Shown here piece after piece: positions 8,569 to 16,512 of a stretch of DNA of 33,688 nt. The position numbers and the translations under genes were made by a program. The notes under the pieces are model-generated. The model saw only the letters and a list, made by a program, of their open reading frames with translations, made no database searches and was not told where the DNA came from. How positions within the stretch are numbered: position 1 is the stretch's first letter; every line of letters begins with the position of its first letter. This DNA comes from Acidobacteriota bacterium (GTDB lineage: Bacteria > Acidobacteriota > Blastocatellia > Pyrinomonadales > Pyrinomonadaceae): contig JAKQII010000203.1 in NCBI GenBank assembly GCA_029557535.1, forward strand, positions 1-33,688, given 5' to 3'.

Positions 8569-10163
8569 CAAGCTTTCTCTTCCTCCTTCAACGCGCGCTT
8601 CAGGATCTTGCCCGTTCCGCCGATCGGCAGGGATTCGCGGAATTCGACGTGGCGCGGATACTTGTAGGCCGCGAACTGCGTCTTGCACCATTCGAGAAAC
8701 TCCAGTTCCGACAAGGAGAATCCCTGTTTTTTGACGATGTACGCTTTCACCTCTTCACCCATCCGGTCGCAAGGGATGCCGATCACGGCGACCATCGACA
8801 CGGCTTCGTGGCTCATGATGACCTCTTCGAGTTCGCGCGGGTAGATGTTGTAGCCTCCGCGGAGGATCATCTCCTTCTTCCGGTCGACGATCGTCAGGAA
8901 GCCCTCGTCGTCCATCGTGCCGATGTCGCCCGTGTGGAACCAGCCGTTGCGGAACGACTCGGCAGTCTCGGTCGGCCGATTGTAATATCCCTTCATAACG
9001 CAATGGCCGCGGATAACGATCTCGCCGCGTTCGCCCCGTGCGACCTCGACGTCATTCTCGTCGACACACCGGACCTGAACTCCAAATAGCGGCTGGCCGA
9101 CGGTTCCGGGTTTCGACGGAACGCCCGGGTGATTGAACGTCGCAACCGGCGATGTCTCTGAAAGTCCATAGCCCTCGAGGATACGAACATCGAAAGCATT
9201 CTCGAAAGCCCGCATCAGTTCGACAGGCATCGGAGCGCCGCCGGAACTCAAGATCGTCAGCGACTCGGCATACGGTGCCGGATCGATCCCGTTCTCATCG
9301 ACGTACTTCAGGATTCCCCAATACATCGTCGGAACACCCGTCCAGAAATTCACTTTCTCCTTCTTGATCGCTTCAAGCGCAGTATGAGGCTCGAATCGCG
9401 GCAACAGGACAACGCGGTGGCCGGCGAACATTTGGGCGTTCATCTGCGCGGTTTGTCCGGTTGTATGAAAAAGCGGGAGTGTGATCAGACAGGTCTTCTG
9501 GACGCCGTCCGTGTAATCGAGACCCGCAACATGAAGGTTGAAACAGGCGATCGCGTTAAAGTAGATGTTCGAGTGCGTCAGTTCCGCGCCCTTCGGCTGC
9601 CCGGTCGTGCCGGAAGTGTAGAGGATCGCGCAGGTGTCGCCGCCGCGCGTCGGGTAAGATTCGAAAGTGTCGGATTTATCGTAGATGAGCTGAGTCAAGG
9701 TCGGACGACCCTCGATCGGGCTCGGCGCGAGTTTGTCCGCGGTCATCACCACCAAATGCTCGCACGAATCGACCTGATCGAAGCCTTCCTTGACCGACTC
9801 GGCCATTTTCAGCTCGGGAGTGCCCTCAAATACAAAGACAGCCTTCGCTTCGGAATCCTTCAAGTGGTAAGCGATCTCGCGCGGCCGGAACAAAACGTTG
9901 AGCGGAACGACCGCCGCCCCGGCCTTCATGATCCCGTAATAGACGATCGGAAAATACGGCAGGTTGGGACATACCAGCGCGACCTTGTCGCCGTAACCGA
10001 TCCCGAGCGAAACGAGAGCGTTCGCGACGCGGTTCGCCGCCGCGTTAAGCTGCCCGAAAGTAAGCCTGACGTCGTTCCAGACGATCGCTTCCTTGTCCGG
10101 CGTCAACCGCGCGTGATGTTCGATGATCGACGAAAGATTCAGCGATGTTGCATGAAAGTTCAT
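8568..10163 (-). CDS. Long-chain acyl-CoA synthetase (AMP-forming, FadD-like)
   Basis: A 531-residue member of the adenylate-forming ANL superfamily, which activates carboxylic acids to acyl-AMP and then to CoA thioesters. The AMP-binding P-loop motif YTSGTTGQPKG is at residues 182-192. GYGLSETSP is the A5 motif. The hinge and A8 region reads WFHTGDIGTMDDEGFLTIVDRKKEMILRGG in pieces typical of fatty acyl ligases. The C-terminal GGTGKILKRAL carries the catalytic lysine. Length is normal for FadD. Chain length cannot be read from the sequence. It lies in the minus-strand run with a short-chain dehydrogenase upstream, which suggests a lipid or beta-oxidation context. Inverted heptad elements occupy both flanking spacers. 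Confidence 0.9.
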   Translation of the reverse strand: MNFHATSLNLSSIIEHHARLTPDKEAIVWNDVRLTFGQLNAAANRVANALVSLGIGYGDKVALVCPNLPYFPIVYYGIMKAGAAVVPLNVLFRPREIAYHLKDSEAKAVFVFEGTPELKMAESVKEGFDQVDSCEHLVVMTADKLAPSPIEGRPTLTQLIYDKSDTFESYPTRGGDTCAILYTSGTTGQPKGAELTHSNIYFNAIACFNLHVAGLDYTDGVQKTCLITLPLFHTTGQTAQMNAQMFAGHRVVLLPRFEPHTALEAIKKEKVNFWTGVPTMYWGILKYVDENGIDPAPYAESLTILSSGGAPMPVELMRAFENAFDVRILEGYGLSETSPVATFNHPGVPSKPGTVGQPLFGVQVRCVDENDVEVARGERGEIVIRGHCVMKGYYNRPTETAESFRNGWFHTGDIGTMDDEGFLTIVDRKKEMILRGGYNIYPRELEEVIMSHEAVSMVAVIGIPCDRMGEEVKAYIVKKQGFSLSELEFLEWCKTQFAAYKYPRHVEFRESLPIGGTGKILKRALKEEEKA

Positions 10164-10183
10164 TTGTGTTGTACCCCCCTTGA

Positions 10184-10286
10184 TATTTCGGAATTCGGAT
10201 TTGGGATTTGGGATTTGCTTTCGGCGTTCCCAATTGCGGCCGCAACCAAGAACAATCCCAAATCAGAAATCCCAATTCCCAAATGC
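10184..10286. repeat. Inverted heptad element (TTTGGGA type) between SDR gene and fadD-like gene
   Basis: The left arm (10184-10219) runs TTTCGGA, ATTCGGA, TTTGGGA, TTTGGGA, TTTGC. The right arm (10253-10286) is its approximate reverse complement, built from AATCCCA-type heptads and ending AAATGC. The end abuts the TAA stop of the dehydrogenase gene (10287-10289) with no gap. The centre contains the palindrome GCGGCCGC. Confidence 0.9.
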
Positions 10287-11060
10287 TTAAACGGTCATTC
10301 CCCCGTCGACCGCGATCGTCTGTCCGGTCACGTAACTCGATGCGTCCGAGGCGAGAAAAACCGCGATCCCCTTTAGTTCACCTTCATTCCCGACACGCGG
10401 TATGACGTTCGTTTCCTGAATCGACCGTTCGTAGATATCGATTACCTTGTCGGCCAGGCGCGAGTGGAAAAATCCCGGCGCGATCGCGTTCACGCGAATT
10501 CCCTTTCGGCCCCAGCTTGCCGCCAGTTCGCGAGTGAGCCCGATCAGTCCCGCCTTGCTGGCGACGTATCCGGCGTAATACGGCCCGTTCGCCGACGACG
10601 TCAGACCGGCGATCGACGCGATGTTGATGATCGATCCCTTCTCCTGCGTGAGCATATGCCGCCCGGCGGCGCGCGCCATCAAAAAACAGCCGGTCAGATT
10701 GACATCGATCACCTTCTGCCACTGGCCAAGAGTCATTTGCTCGGGCATTGCTCCCCACGATATTCCGGCGTTGTTGATCAGTACGTCAACCGCGCCGAAG
10801 GCCTCGACGGTCGCGGTTACTACCCGTTCGACGTCTTCCTCGATCGAAACATCGCCAACCACGCCGGCGACGCGAAATCCCTTTTTCCGAAACTCGGCGA
10901 CCGTTTCATTAAGCCATTCCGCGCGCCGGGCGCAGAGTACGAGATTCGCCCCGGCCTCGCCGAGCGCCTCGGCCATTTCCTTTCCGATGCCGCGGCTGCC
11001 GCCGGTGACGATCGCCGTGCGTCCGGTCAGATCGAACAAATCGCTGATGTGTGCCGTCAT
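10287..11060 (-). CDS. Short-chain dehydrogenase/reductase (SDR family)
   Basis: A 257-residue classical SDR oxidoreductase using NAD(P)H. From the ATG at 11058-11060, the cofactor motif TGGSRGIG is at residues 19-26, NNAG at 96-99, catalytic Ser149 in NIAS, and Tyr165/Lys169 in YVASK. It ends with the typical YVTGQTIAVDGGMTV. Ala-Arg-Arg after beta-2 favours NADP(H). The closest general type is FabG or gluconate 5-dehydrogenase-like; the substrate is not decidable. An upstream GTG at 11084 would add eight atypical residues and is less likely. Neither start has a clear ribosome site. It is first in the minus-strand run with the acyl-CoA synthetase, compatible with lipid metabolism. Confidence 0.88.
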   Translation of the reverse strand: MTAHISDLFDLTGRTAIVTGGSRGIGKEMAEALGEAGANLVLCARRAEWLNETVAEFRKKGFRVAGVVGDVSIEEDVERVVTATVEAFGAVDVLINNAGISWGAMPEQMTLGQWQKVIDVNLTGCFLMARAAGRHMLTQEKGSIINIASIAGLTSSANGPYYAGYVASKAGLIGLTRELAASWGRKGIRVNAIAPGFFHSRLADKVIDIYERSIQETNVIPRVGNEGELKGIAVFLASDASSYVTGQTIAVDGGMTV

Positions 11061-11143
11061 TTGTGTCAATAAAATAACACACACGGCACGAGTCGAAAAA
11101 ACCTGCTTTGCCTCGCCGCAGCCGGATGGAGTTTAATTAGTGT

Positions 11144-11941
11144 ATGCCCAAATCAGCCAAAGAACTGGCGTACCTGCGCGACCTGTACGTCGATTCCGAA
11201 TGGACCCGACGCTTCACCGAACTGTCGGACAAGCATTTCGGATATGCGGACGACAAAAGCCTGCTTTACATCAACGCCGGAACCGGCAACCATGCGCTTG
11301 AGATCGGATCGAAAGCGGGGCCCGACGCGCGGATCTGCGCCGTGTGCGAGGACCTCCACCTGCTGGCGATCGCGCGTGAGAAGGCGATCGCGACGAATTC
11401 ACAGGTGGACTTTTCGGATCTGGACGAACTAGAGACAGAGAGCTTCGATTCGGTGATCGCGGACGCCAGTTTTGTCTCGCCGGCGGACCTTGCATCGTTG
11501 CTCGACGATTCCGCAAGGTTCGTCGAGATCGGTGGCACGATCGCCGCGTTTGTCGTCGCGTCCGGCAGTTTCGGCGAGATCTTTTCGCTGCTTTGGGAAG
11601 TGATGCTTGAGGAACACGCGGACGAGATCAATTCACTTGCCGAGCGGCTGATCACCGCGTTGCCGACGGTTTCGTCGATCGAGGATTCGCTTGGTTGGGC
11701 AGGGTTGGAAGACGTCGAAACATACGTCTCGAACGAAGTCTTCGAATTCGAGAACGGCTCGGCGTTCGCTGAATCGCCGTTGATTGCCGATTTTCTGATG
11801 CCGGGTTGGTTCGCGGATCTAAGTACCGAGGAAATCGGGCGGATTCGGGAGCGGCTCGTTCAACTCATCGACGCCGAAGACGGGAGCCTGACGTTCAGGT
11901 TTTCGGTGAAAGCGGTCCTTGTGACGGGACGGAAATCCTAG
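11144..11941 (+). CDS. SAM-dependent methyltransferase-like protein
   Basis: A 265-residue protein with a class I methyltransferase fold in its first half. LLYINAGTGNHALEIG (about residues 40-55) matches the glycine-rich SAM-binding motif I, with Asn-Ala-Gly-Thr-Gly replacing the common DxGxG. FDSVIADASFV is a motif II/IV-like segment, and an IGGTIAAFVV strand follows. The C-terminal half (EIFSLLWEVMLEEHADEIN...) is acidic and helical and I do not recognise it. The first acidic residue of motif I is missing, so activity is not certain. The stop codon is followed within three bases by an inverted heptad element. It is convergent with tatA. Confidence 0.75.
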   Translation: MPKSAKELAYLRDLYVDSEWTRRFTELSDKHFGYADDKSLLYINAGTGNHALEIGSKAGPDARICAVCEDLHLLAIAREKAIATNSQVDFSDLDELETESFDSVIADASFVSPADLASLLDDSARFVEIGGTIAAFVVASGSFGEIFSLLWEVMLEEHADEINSLAERLITALPTVSSIEDSLGWAGLEDVETYVSNEVFEFENGSAFAESPLIADFLMPGWFADLSTEEIGRIRERLVQLIDAEDGSLTFRFSVKAVLVTGRKS

Positions 11942-11943
11942 GG

Positions 11944-12038
11944 AAATTCCAAGATTCCAAGTTTCACATTCCAAAATTCCAGATGCTGAATTGACGTCTG
12001 ACCCGATTGGGATCTTGGAATATTGAAATTTTTGGAAT
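11944..12038. repeat. Inverted heptad element (ATTCCAA type) between methyltransferase gene and tatA
   Basis: The left arm (11944-11983) has ATTCCAA, GATTCCA and related units. The right arm (12011-12038) carries the reverse-complementary TTGGAAT units, with the phase partly decayed. It begins two bases after the methyltransferase TAG stop and runs into the hairpin at the tatA stop, so it fills the spacer between two convergent genes. Confidence 0.8.
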
Positions 12039-12060
12039 AGGCGATCAGCGATCGCCTATT
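12036..12060. terminator. Perfect 11-bp hairpin overlapping the tatA stop codon
   Basis: AATAGGCGATC (12036-12046) pairs with GATCGCCTATT (12050-12060) around a 3-base loop. The tatA stop codon (12056-12058) lies inside the stem. The position between convergent genes suggests a terminator, although T tracts on both sides are short. Confidence 0.5.
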
Positions 12061-12319
12061 GTTCTTTCGCCTCGGCGCGGCGCTGCAGTTCGGCCAGAAG
12101 ATCTTCGTCGCTCAACCCGGACACCTTCGGAGTATCGGGCGAGGAGATCTTTTTCTGCCGGTCGGACTCAAATTCCTCCTCCGCTTCGCGCATGCCTTCC
12201 TTGAACGCCTTGCGCGACTGCCCAAGAGATTTCGCCAACTGCGGCAAACGGCTCGCTCCGAAGAGCAGGAAGAGAGCCAAAACGATCAACAGAATTTCAG
12301 TAGTACCTAGTCCAGCCAT
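12056..12319 (-). CDS. tatA: Twin-arginine translocase subunit TatA
   Basis: An 87-residue Tat pore subunit, which assembles with TatC to export folded proteins. It begins MAGLGTTEILLIVLALFLLFG, a short N-terminal membrane helix followed by the conserved Phe-Gly hinge and the amphipathic helix ASRLPQLAKSLGQSRKAFKEG. A charged tail follows. The start at 12317-12319 is chosen because AAGGA lies eight bases upstream; an upstream reading would add eight residues. The size and hinge sequence fit TatA/TatE better than TatB. It is a lone gene with no tatC nearby. Confidence 0.9.
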   Translation of the reverse strand: MAGLGTTEILLIVLALFLLFGASRLPQLAKSLGQSRKAFKEGMREAEEEFESDRQKKISSPDTPKVSGLSDEDLLAELQRRAEAKEQ

Positions 12320-12412
12320 AATTACGATCCTTAGACGCCGCAATCTCGTTCGCGGCCGTTTTATGATTCGCTAATCATACTCCGATTCAGCGAATCTTTC
12401 CACGCAACGCGC

Positions 12413-13369
12413 TCAGAACGCGGCCGAATCGCGAAAACGATCCATCGCATCGACCAGCGCCGATGTGATCCCTTTTTCGCTCACTGAATGCCCGGCGTCA
12501 GGGATGACGATGAATTCCGCTTCCGGATACGCGTTGTGCAAATCCCACGCGCTCGTGATCGGACACACGACGTCATAGCGGCCCTGGACGATGACCGCCG
12601 GTATGTGCCGAATCTTTTCGACGTTTTCGAGCAGATAGTTGTCCGAGGGAAAGAATGAGCCGTTCATGAAATAGTGGCATTCTATCCGGGCCAGCGAGAG
12701 CGCTTCGTGAGCGCCTTCCCAGTGTTGCATCAGATCGGAATCGGGATAAAGCTTTGACGTCGAGCCTTCCCAAACCGACCATGCGCGGGCCGCCGACAAA
12801 CGAACTTTTTCGTCGTCGCTGGTAAGGCGATTGTGATAGGCCGTCATGAAATCGCCGTGTTCTTCGACCGGGATCTCATCGCGGTAACGCTGCCAAAAGT
12901 CCGGGAAGATCTCTGAGGCGCCGTATTGATAGAACCAGTCGAGCTCCTTGCGCCGCGTCAAAAAGATCCCGCGGAGGATCAGGCCGAGACAACGGTCCGG
13001 ATGCGAGATCGCATACGCCAGACTCAAAGTGCTCCCCCACGAACCTCCGAAAACGAACCATTTGCCGATCCCGGACTTGTCGCGGAGTTTCTCGATGTCG
13101 TTGATCAGGTCCCAAGTCGTATTCTCGCGCAGCTCCGCGTGCGGCGTCGATTTCCCGGAACCGCGCTGATCGAAGAGCACGATGTGATACGCTTCCGGGT
13201 CGAAATACTGCCGGTACATTGGCAGAAGTCCGCCGCCCGGTCCTCCGTGCAAAAAGACGACTGGGATGCCGTCGGGATTGCCGCAGCGTTCGTAATAAAC
13301 GGTGTGAAGGTCGGAAACTTCAAGCATTCCCGAATCAAACGGTTCGATTTCCGGATAAAGAGTTTTCAT
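12413..13369 (-). CDS. pip: Proline iminopeptidase (alpha/beta hydrolase, S33)
   Basis: A 318-residue cytoplasmic peptidase that releases N-terminal proline. The oxyanion-hole motif HGGPGGG (41-47), DQRGSGKS (67-74) and the nucleophile motif GGSWGS with Ser110 are all family hallmarks. The acid lies in the RYDVVCP segment and the base in DAGHSV near the C-terminus. Length matches the family. The ATG at 13369 gives the standard N-terminus MKTLYPEIEPF. It is divergent from the response regulator gene. The intergenic spacer has a short heptad-like remnant (around 13385-13398). Confidence 0.93.
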   Translation of the reverse strand: MKTLYPEIEPFDSGMLEVSDLHTVYYERCGNPDGIPVVFLHGGPGGGLLPMYRQYFDPEAYHIVLFDQRGSGKSTPHAELRENTTWDLINDIEKLRDKSGIGKWFVFGGSWGSTLSLAYAISHPDRCLGLILRGIFLTRRKELDWFYQYGASEIFPDFWQRYRDEIPVEEHGDFMTAYHNRLTSDDEKVRLSAARAWSVWEGSTSKLYPDSDLMQHWEGAHEALSLARIECHYFMNGSFFPSDNYLLENVEKIRHIPAVIVQGRYDVVCPITSAWDLHNAYPEAEFIVIPDAGHSVSEKGITSALVDAMDRFRDSAAF

Positions 13370-13480
13370 AGGTTGGATAATACAGGAATTGGGATTTGGC
13401 GTTCAAACTGATCGGCTCTGGCATCGTGTTTGCTGAGTGGTGTTGCGCGGGGAGAATCTGTATTGATTCAGTCCAGGTTT

Positions 13481-13843
13481 ATGAGTTCGAAGATACTGAT
13501 CGTGGAAGATTACGACGACAGCCGCGAAGTGCTGCGTTATCTGCTCGAGAGTTCCGGATATTCCGTGATCGAGGCAACGGACGGGATCGAAGCGGTCGAC
13601 AAGGTGAAGCAATATCATCCTGACCTCATCCTGATGGACATATCGTTGCCGGTCGTCGATGGTTTGACGGCGACACGTGCGATCCGCGAGGTCAGCGGCG
13701 AGCGTATGCCGATCATCGCCGTGACTGCCTTTGGGAGCGACTACGAAGGAGCCGCCAAAGCGGCCGGATGCGACGAATTGCTGGACAAGCCGCTTGATTA
13801 CCGCATTTTGAAACCGATGCTCAGAGAGTATTTGGAGCGGTGA
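13481..13843 (+). CDS. Single-domain response regulator (CheY-like)
   Basis: A 120-residue stand-alone receiver domain, taking the ATG at 13481 (MSSKILIVEDYDD) as the start. A longer reading from 13430 would place 17 unrelated residues before the first beta strand. The phosphorylation pocket is intact: Glu9/Asp10, phosphoacceptor Asp53 in LILMDISLP, Thr82 in AVTAFG and Lys103 in LDKPLD. There is no output domain, so it should act by protein contact or as a phosphorelay intermediate. No histidine kinase lies nearby, so its partner is unknown. Confidence 0.88.
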   Translation: MSSKILIVEDYDDSREVLRYLLESSGYSVIEATDGIEAVDKVKQYHPDLILMDISLPVVDGLTATRAIREVSGERMPIIAVTAFGSDYEGAAKAAGCDELLDKPLDYRILKPMLREYLER

Positions 13844-13859
13844 ACCGTCACGGCTGACG

Positions 13860-13932
13860 AATCAAAATTCAAAAATCAAGACTCAAGATCCAATGGCTGA
13901 GTGGTTTCGATCGATTCTTGAATTTTGAATCC
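13860..13932. repeat. Inverted heptad element (ATTCAAA type) after the response regulator gene
   Basis: The left arm is AATCAAA (13860), ATTCAAA (13867), AATCAAG (13874) and ACTCAAG (13881), in perfect 7-base register. The right arm (13912-13932) has the reverse-complementary TTGAATT/TTGAATC units. It lies between the convergent regulator and glycosylase genes. Confidence 0.85.
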
Positions 13933-13935
13933 TGT

Positions 13936-13966
13936 TTTTTACCTTTGACTTTTTACCTTTGACTTT
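13936..13966. repeat. Alternating heptad repeat that encodes the C-terminus of the glycosylase
   Basis: TTTTTAC and CTTTGAC alternate twice in exact 7-base register (13936-13963), with a further TTT. The TAA stop of the glycosylase gene (13939-13941) lies inside this array. The last residues of the protein (KSKVKSQR) are therefore encoded by repeat sequence. Confidence 0.85.
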
Positions 13967-14577
13967 GTCGCCGACACATTCCGATTACCTCCCAGCCAGA
14001 ACCGCCACGGCTTTGTCGCGAATTCGCCGGCGTAATCTATCCCAATCCGAGGGCCGCAAGCGATCTCGTCCGGCAACGGTGTACGAAAATCTTCCAGCCA
14101 GATGCGATCTCCGGAAAGGTCCGCGCCGTTGAAAGCGCGGTCGATACCAAACGCAATGCACAATTTCCCCGGTCCCGACGTCAGATTGCGATCATTCTTC
14201 GTGTTCCGCCGTTCGCGCATGATTCCGATCCCTTCAACCGGCTCGACCGCGCGGATCAGACAGACGTGAGGTGAGTCTTCCGGGCCGCAGACGAAGTTGA
14301 GCTGAAAATACATCCCGTAGATGAAGAAGACGTAGACATGTCCGCCTGAAGCGTACGTGATCTCGTTGCGCGCCGTCCGCCGCCCGCCGAAAGAGTGCGC
14401 CGCACGATCGATCTCGCCGAGATACGCCTCGGTTTCGACGATCATCGCCGACAAGCGATTCCCGGCTTCGTCAGGTACGACAAGGAGTTTGCCAATGAGG
14501 TCCCGCGCGATCGCGAGCGTGTCGGCGCGCAGGAAAAAATCGGTCGCCAGTTTTGCGGGCTGATCACCAGTTTTCAT
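13939..14577 (-). CDS. mpg: DNA-3-methyladenine glycosylase (AAG/MPG family)
   Basis: A 212-residue base-excision repair enzyme that removes alkylated purines. Family features include ARDLIGKLLV, the catalytic region VETEAYLGEIDRAAHSFGGRR, the wedge/base-flipping strand GHVYVFFIYGMYFQLNFVCG, and LTSGPGKLCIAFGID. The start at 14575-14577 (MKTGDQPAK) is preferred over 14628, whose extra residues do not fit the family. The N-terminal boundary is not supported by a strong ribosome site. The last eight or so residues derive from a tandem heptad array, so the tail is probably not part of the fold. It is convergent with the response regulator gene. Confidence 0.92.
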   Translation of the reverse strand: MKTGDQPAKLATDFFLRADTLAIARDLIGKLLVVPDEAGNRLSAMIVETEAYLGEIDRAAHSFGGRRTARNEITYASGGHVYVFFIYGMYFQLNFVCGPEDSPHVCLIRAVEPVEGIGIMRERRNTKNDRNLTSGPGKLCIAFGIDRAFNGADLSGDRIWLEDFRTPLPDEIACGPRIGIDYAGEFATKPWRFWLGGNRNVSATKSKVKSQR

Positions 14578-14686
14578 CGCAAAGCAATTCAATCGGCCTC
14601 CGCGGATGACGCAGATCGTGCGGATCAAGCAAACTTGGATCCCAGAATTTCCGCGTGATCAGCGGCCAGATTCAAATTCAGAATGA

Positions 14687-15034
14687 TCACGACTGATCGG
14701 GATACCAGATCATCTCGACGATCTGGCCGTCGACGCCCTTCGTGTAAAACGAACTCGTACCGTCACGGTGCGGTTTCACGGGCCGTCCCTCGCGTTTCGC
14801 GGCGGCTTCCAGTTCCTCGATGGTTTCGACCTTCAGTCCGAGATGCGGCGGGTGCTTCGAGGCCGGCGGGAGCAACGCGATCCCGAATCCTCTGGAATCG
14901 CGCAACATCGCCCAATCTTCGTACAACGTCTCGAGTTTGAATCCCAGACTTTCGTATTGCCTGACGGCATTCGCCAGATCACTGCACTTGATCGCAAGAT
15001 GATCGACCGTTGCCGTTTTAACTTCGTCGGACAT
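14687..15034 (-). CDS. Glyoxalase/bleomycin-resistance fold (VOC) protein
   Basis: A 115-residue single VOC-domain protein. The ATG at 15032-15034 is chosen because AGGAGG lies five bases upstream; the longer reading from 15094 is not needed. It opens with TATVDHLAIKCSDLANAVRQYESLGF, the usual first beta-alpha-beta unit with a metal-ligand His. It has HPPHLGLKVETIEELEAAA and ends with GVDGQIVEMIWYP, which carries the typical glutamate ligand. The substrate is unknown; the family includes lactoylglutathione lyase and methylmalonyl-CoA epimerase. The 109-base spacer to mpg contains only a short heptad-like trace near 14669-14682. Confidence 0.85.
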   Translation of the reverse strand: MSDEVKTATVDHLAIKCSDLANAVRQYESLGFKLETLYEDWAMLRDSRGFGIALLPPASKHPPHLGLKVETIEELEAAAKREGRPVKPHRDGTSSFYTKGVDGQIVEMIWYPDQS

Positions 15035-15171
15035 AAGAACCTCCTGATTGACGAACTTCAATGATAGCCAATCGTTCCGGGCATTGCATTGCAAGCCCCG
15101 AACCGTTGCGTTAAATTAAGTACTTCGACCGCCCGACATCTAATCTCGGAATAATCGAATCAAACCGGAGA

Positions 15172-16506
15172 ATGTTGAAACCGTTTCTATTTGCGCTTGT
15201 TCTCATCGCGGCCGCGACCATTGAGTTGATCGCACAAACCGATGATCAGGTGCTCGCCATTGCGGCCGGCGTGCGCATCACCGTCGGCGATTTGCCGCCG
15301 GAAACCAAATCCGCCTACCTGAATCTTTCGCAGATAATGGCCGAGCGGCGTAAGGAATTTCTCGAGGCACAGATCATCGACATGCTTGCCGACGAGGAGG
15401 CCAGGGCACGAAAGACGACGGTCGAAAAGCTGTTTGAGTCCGAGGTCGCCGACAAAGTGCCGGATCCTGCCGAGGCCCGGATCCAGGAGGTTTATGACGC
15501 CAATCGGGCGGCGCTCGGCGACAAACCGCTCGCCGAGGTCAGAGCGCGGATCGTCGCCTACCTTCGAGTCGAACCGGAACAGAAAGCATTTGCGAAATTC
15601 GTCACCGGGCTGAAAGCCAAATACAAGACGGTCAGCGGAAAGGACGTCAATTCCGCGACGTTGCGTCCGACCGACGTTCTGGCGACGGTCGCGGGCAAAC
15701 CGCTGACTTACGCGCTTTTCGAGTCGAAGAACAAAGTGGAACTGTTCGAGGCGAAGGCCAAGGTATTCGATCAGCTGCGTGATGAGGTTGACTCGCAGAT
15801 CCTCTCAAAGCTCGTCATTGCCGAAGCAAAATCGCTGGGTCTTGAACCGTATCAACTCGTTGCGCGCGAGATCACCGATAAGTTGAAGGAGTACTCGGAA
15901 TCCGAACGTGAGGAGCTCGAGTCGGCGTTCCGGCGCAGGCTCATCGCCAAATATCGTCCGCAGATCATGTACCGCGAACCGGCGCCGCTCGTTTTCAAGG
16001 TCGCGACCGAAGGCAATCCGTCGCGCGGTCTCGCAACCGCTCCGGTCACGGTTGTGATGTTCTCCGATTTCCAGTGTTCGGCATGTTCGGCAACTCATCC
16101 GATCCTGAAAAGGGTGCTCGCGGAATACGGAAACAAGGTTCGGCTGGTCGTCCGCGATTATCCGCTGACCGTCCTTCACAAGGACGCTTACCGTGCCGCG
16201 CTTGCCGCAAACGCCGCCGCGGCGCAGGGTAAGTTCTTCGAATATACGGAGTTGCTCTACGCCAACCAGTCCGCGCTCGATGACGAATCGCTCAAGAAAT
16301 ACGCCGCGGAGGTCGGTTTGAATCTTTCCCAATTTGGGCTAGACTTCAAAAGCGAAAAGATCGCCGCCGACGTCAAACGCGACATGGACGACGGCAAGTC
16401 GATTGGCATAACCGGAACGCCGACGATCTTCGTCAACGGCGTAAAAATCCGGGACATGAGTGCGGACGGTTTCCGTGATGCGATCGAACTCGCGCTTAAG
16501 AAATAG
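15172..16506 (+). CDS. Secreted DsbA-like thioredoxin-fold protein with helical N-terminal region
   Basis: A 444-residue exported protein. Residues 1-21 form a signal peptide ending ELIAQ. Residues about 28-270 are helical and contain two similar segments beginning LAIAAGVRITVGDL (28) and LATVAGKPLTYALF (170), which resemble the start of SurA/PpiC-type chaperone N-domains. Residues about 275-444 are a DsbA/DSBA-like thioredoxin fold with the redox motif Cys-Ser-Ala-Cys (302-305) in FSDFQCSACS and the cis-proline loop GTPTIFVNG. It is therefore likely a periplasmic disulfide oxidoreductase or isomerase with its own substrate-holding arm. Such fusions occur in Acidobacteriota as far as I know. 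It precedes the glutaminyl cyclase gene by six bases, so co-transcription is likely. Confidence 0.87.
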   Translation: MLKPFLFALVLIAAATIELIAQTDDQVLAIAAGVRITVGDLPPETKSAYLNLSQIMAERRKEFLEAQIIDMLADEEARARKTTVEKLFESEVADKVPDPAEARIQEVYDANRAALGDKPLAEVRARIVAYLRVEPEQKAFAKFVTGLKAKYKTVSGKDVNSATLRPTDVLATVAGKPLTYALFESKNKVELFEAKAKVFDQLRDEVDSQILSKLVIAEAKSLGLEPYQLVAREITDKLKEYSESEREELESAFRRRLIAKYRPQIMYREPAPLVFKVATEGNPSRGLATAPVTVVMFSDFQCSACSATHPILKRVLAEYGNKVRLVVRDYPLTVLHKDAYRAALAANAAAAQGKFFEYTELLYANQSALDDESLKKYAAEVGLNLSQFGLDFKSEKIAADVKRDMDDGKSIGITGTPTIFVNGVKIRDMSADGFRDAIELALKK

Positions 16507-16512
16507 GTCTCT

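Noticed and set aside
9384-10376. Long + strand frame of 330 codons opposite the acyl-CoA synthetase gene
   Set aside because: It spans two real minus-strand genes and a repeat and shows no family features.
14578-14686. Further heptad element between mpg and the glyoxalase-fold gene
   Set aside because: Only about two poor units (GATTCAA, ATTCAGA near 14669-14682) are visible, too little to claim an element.
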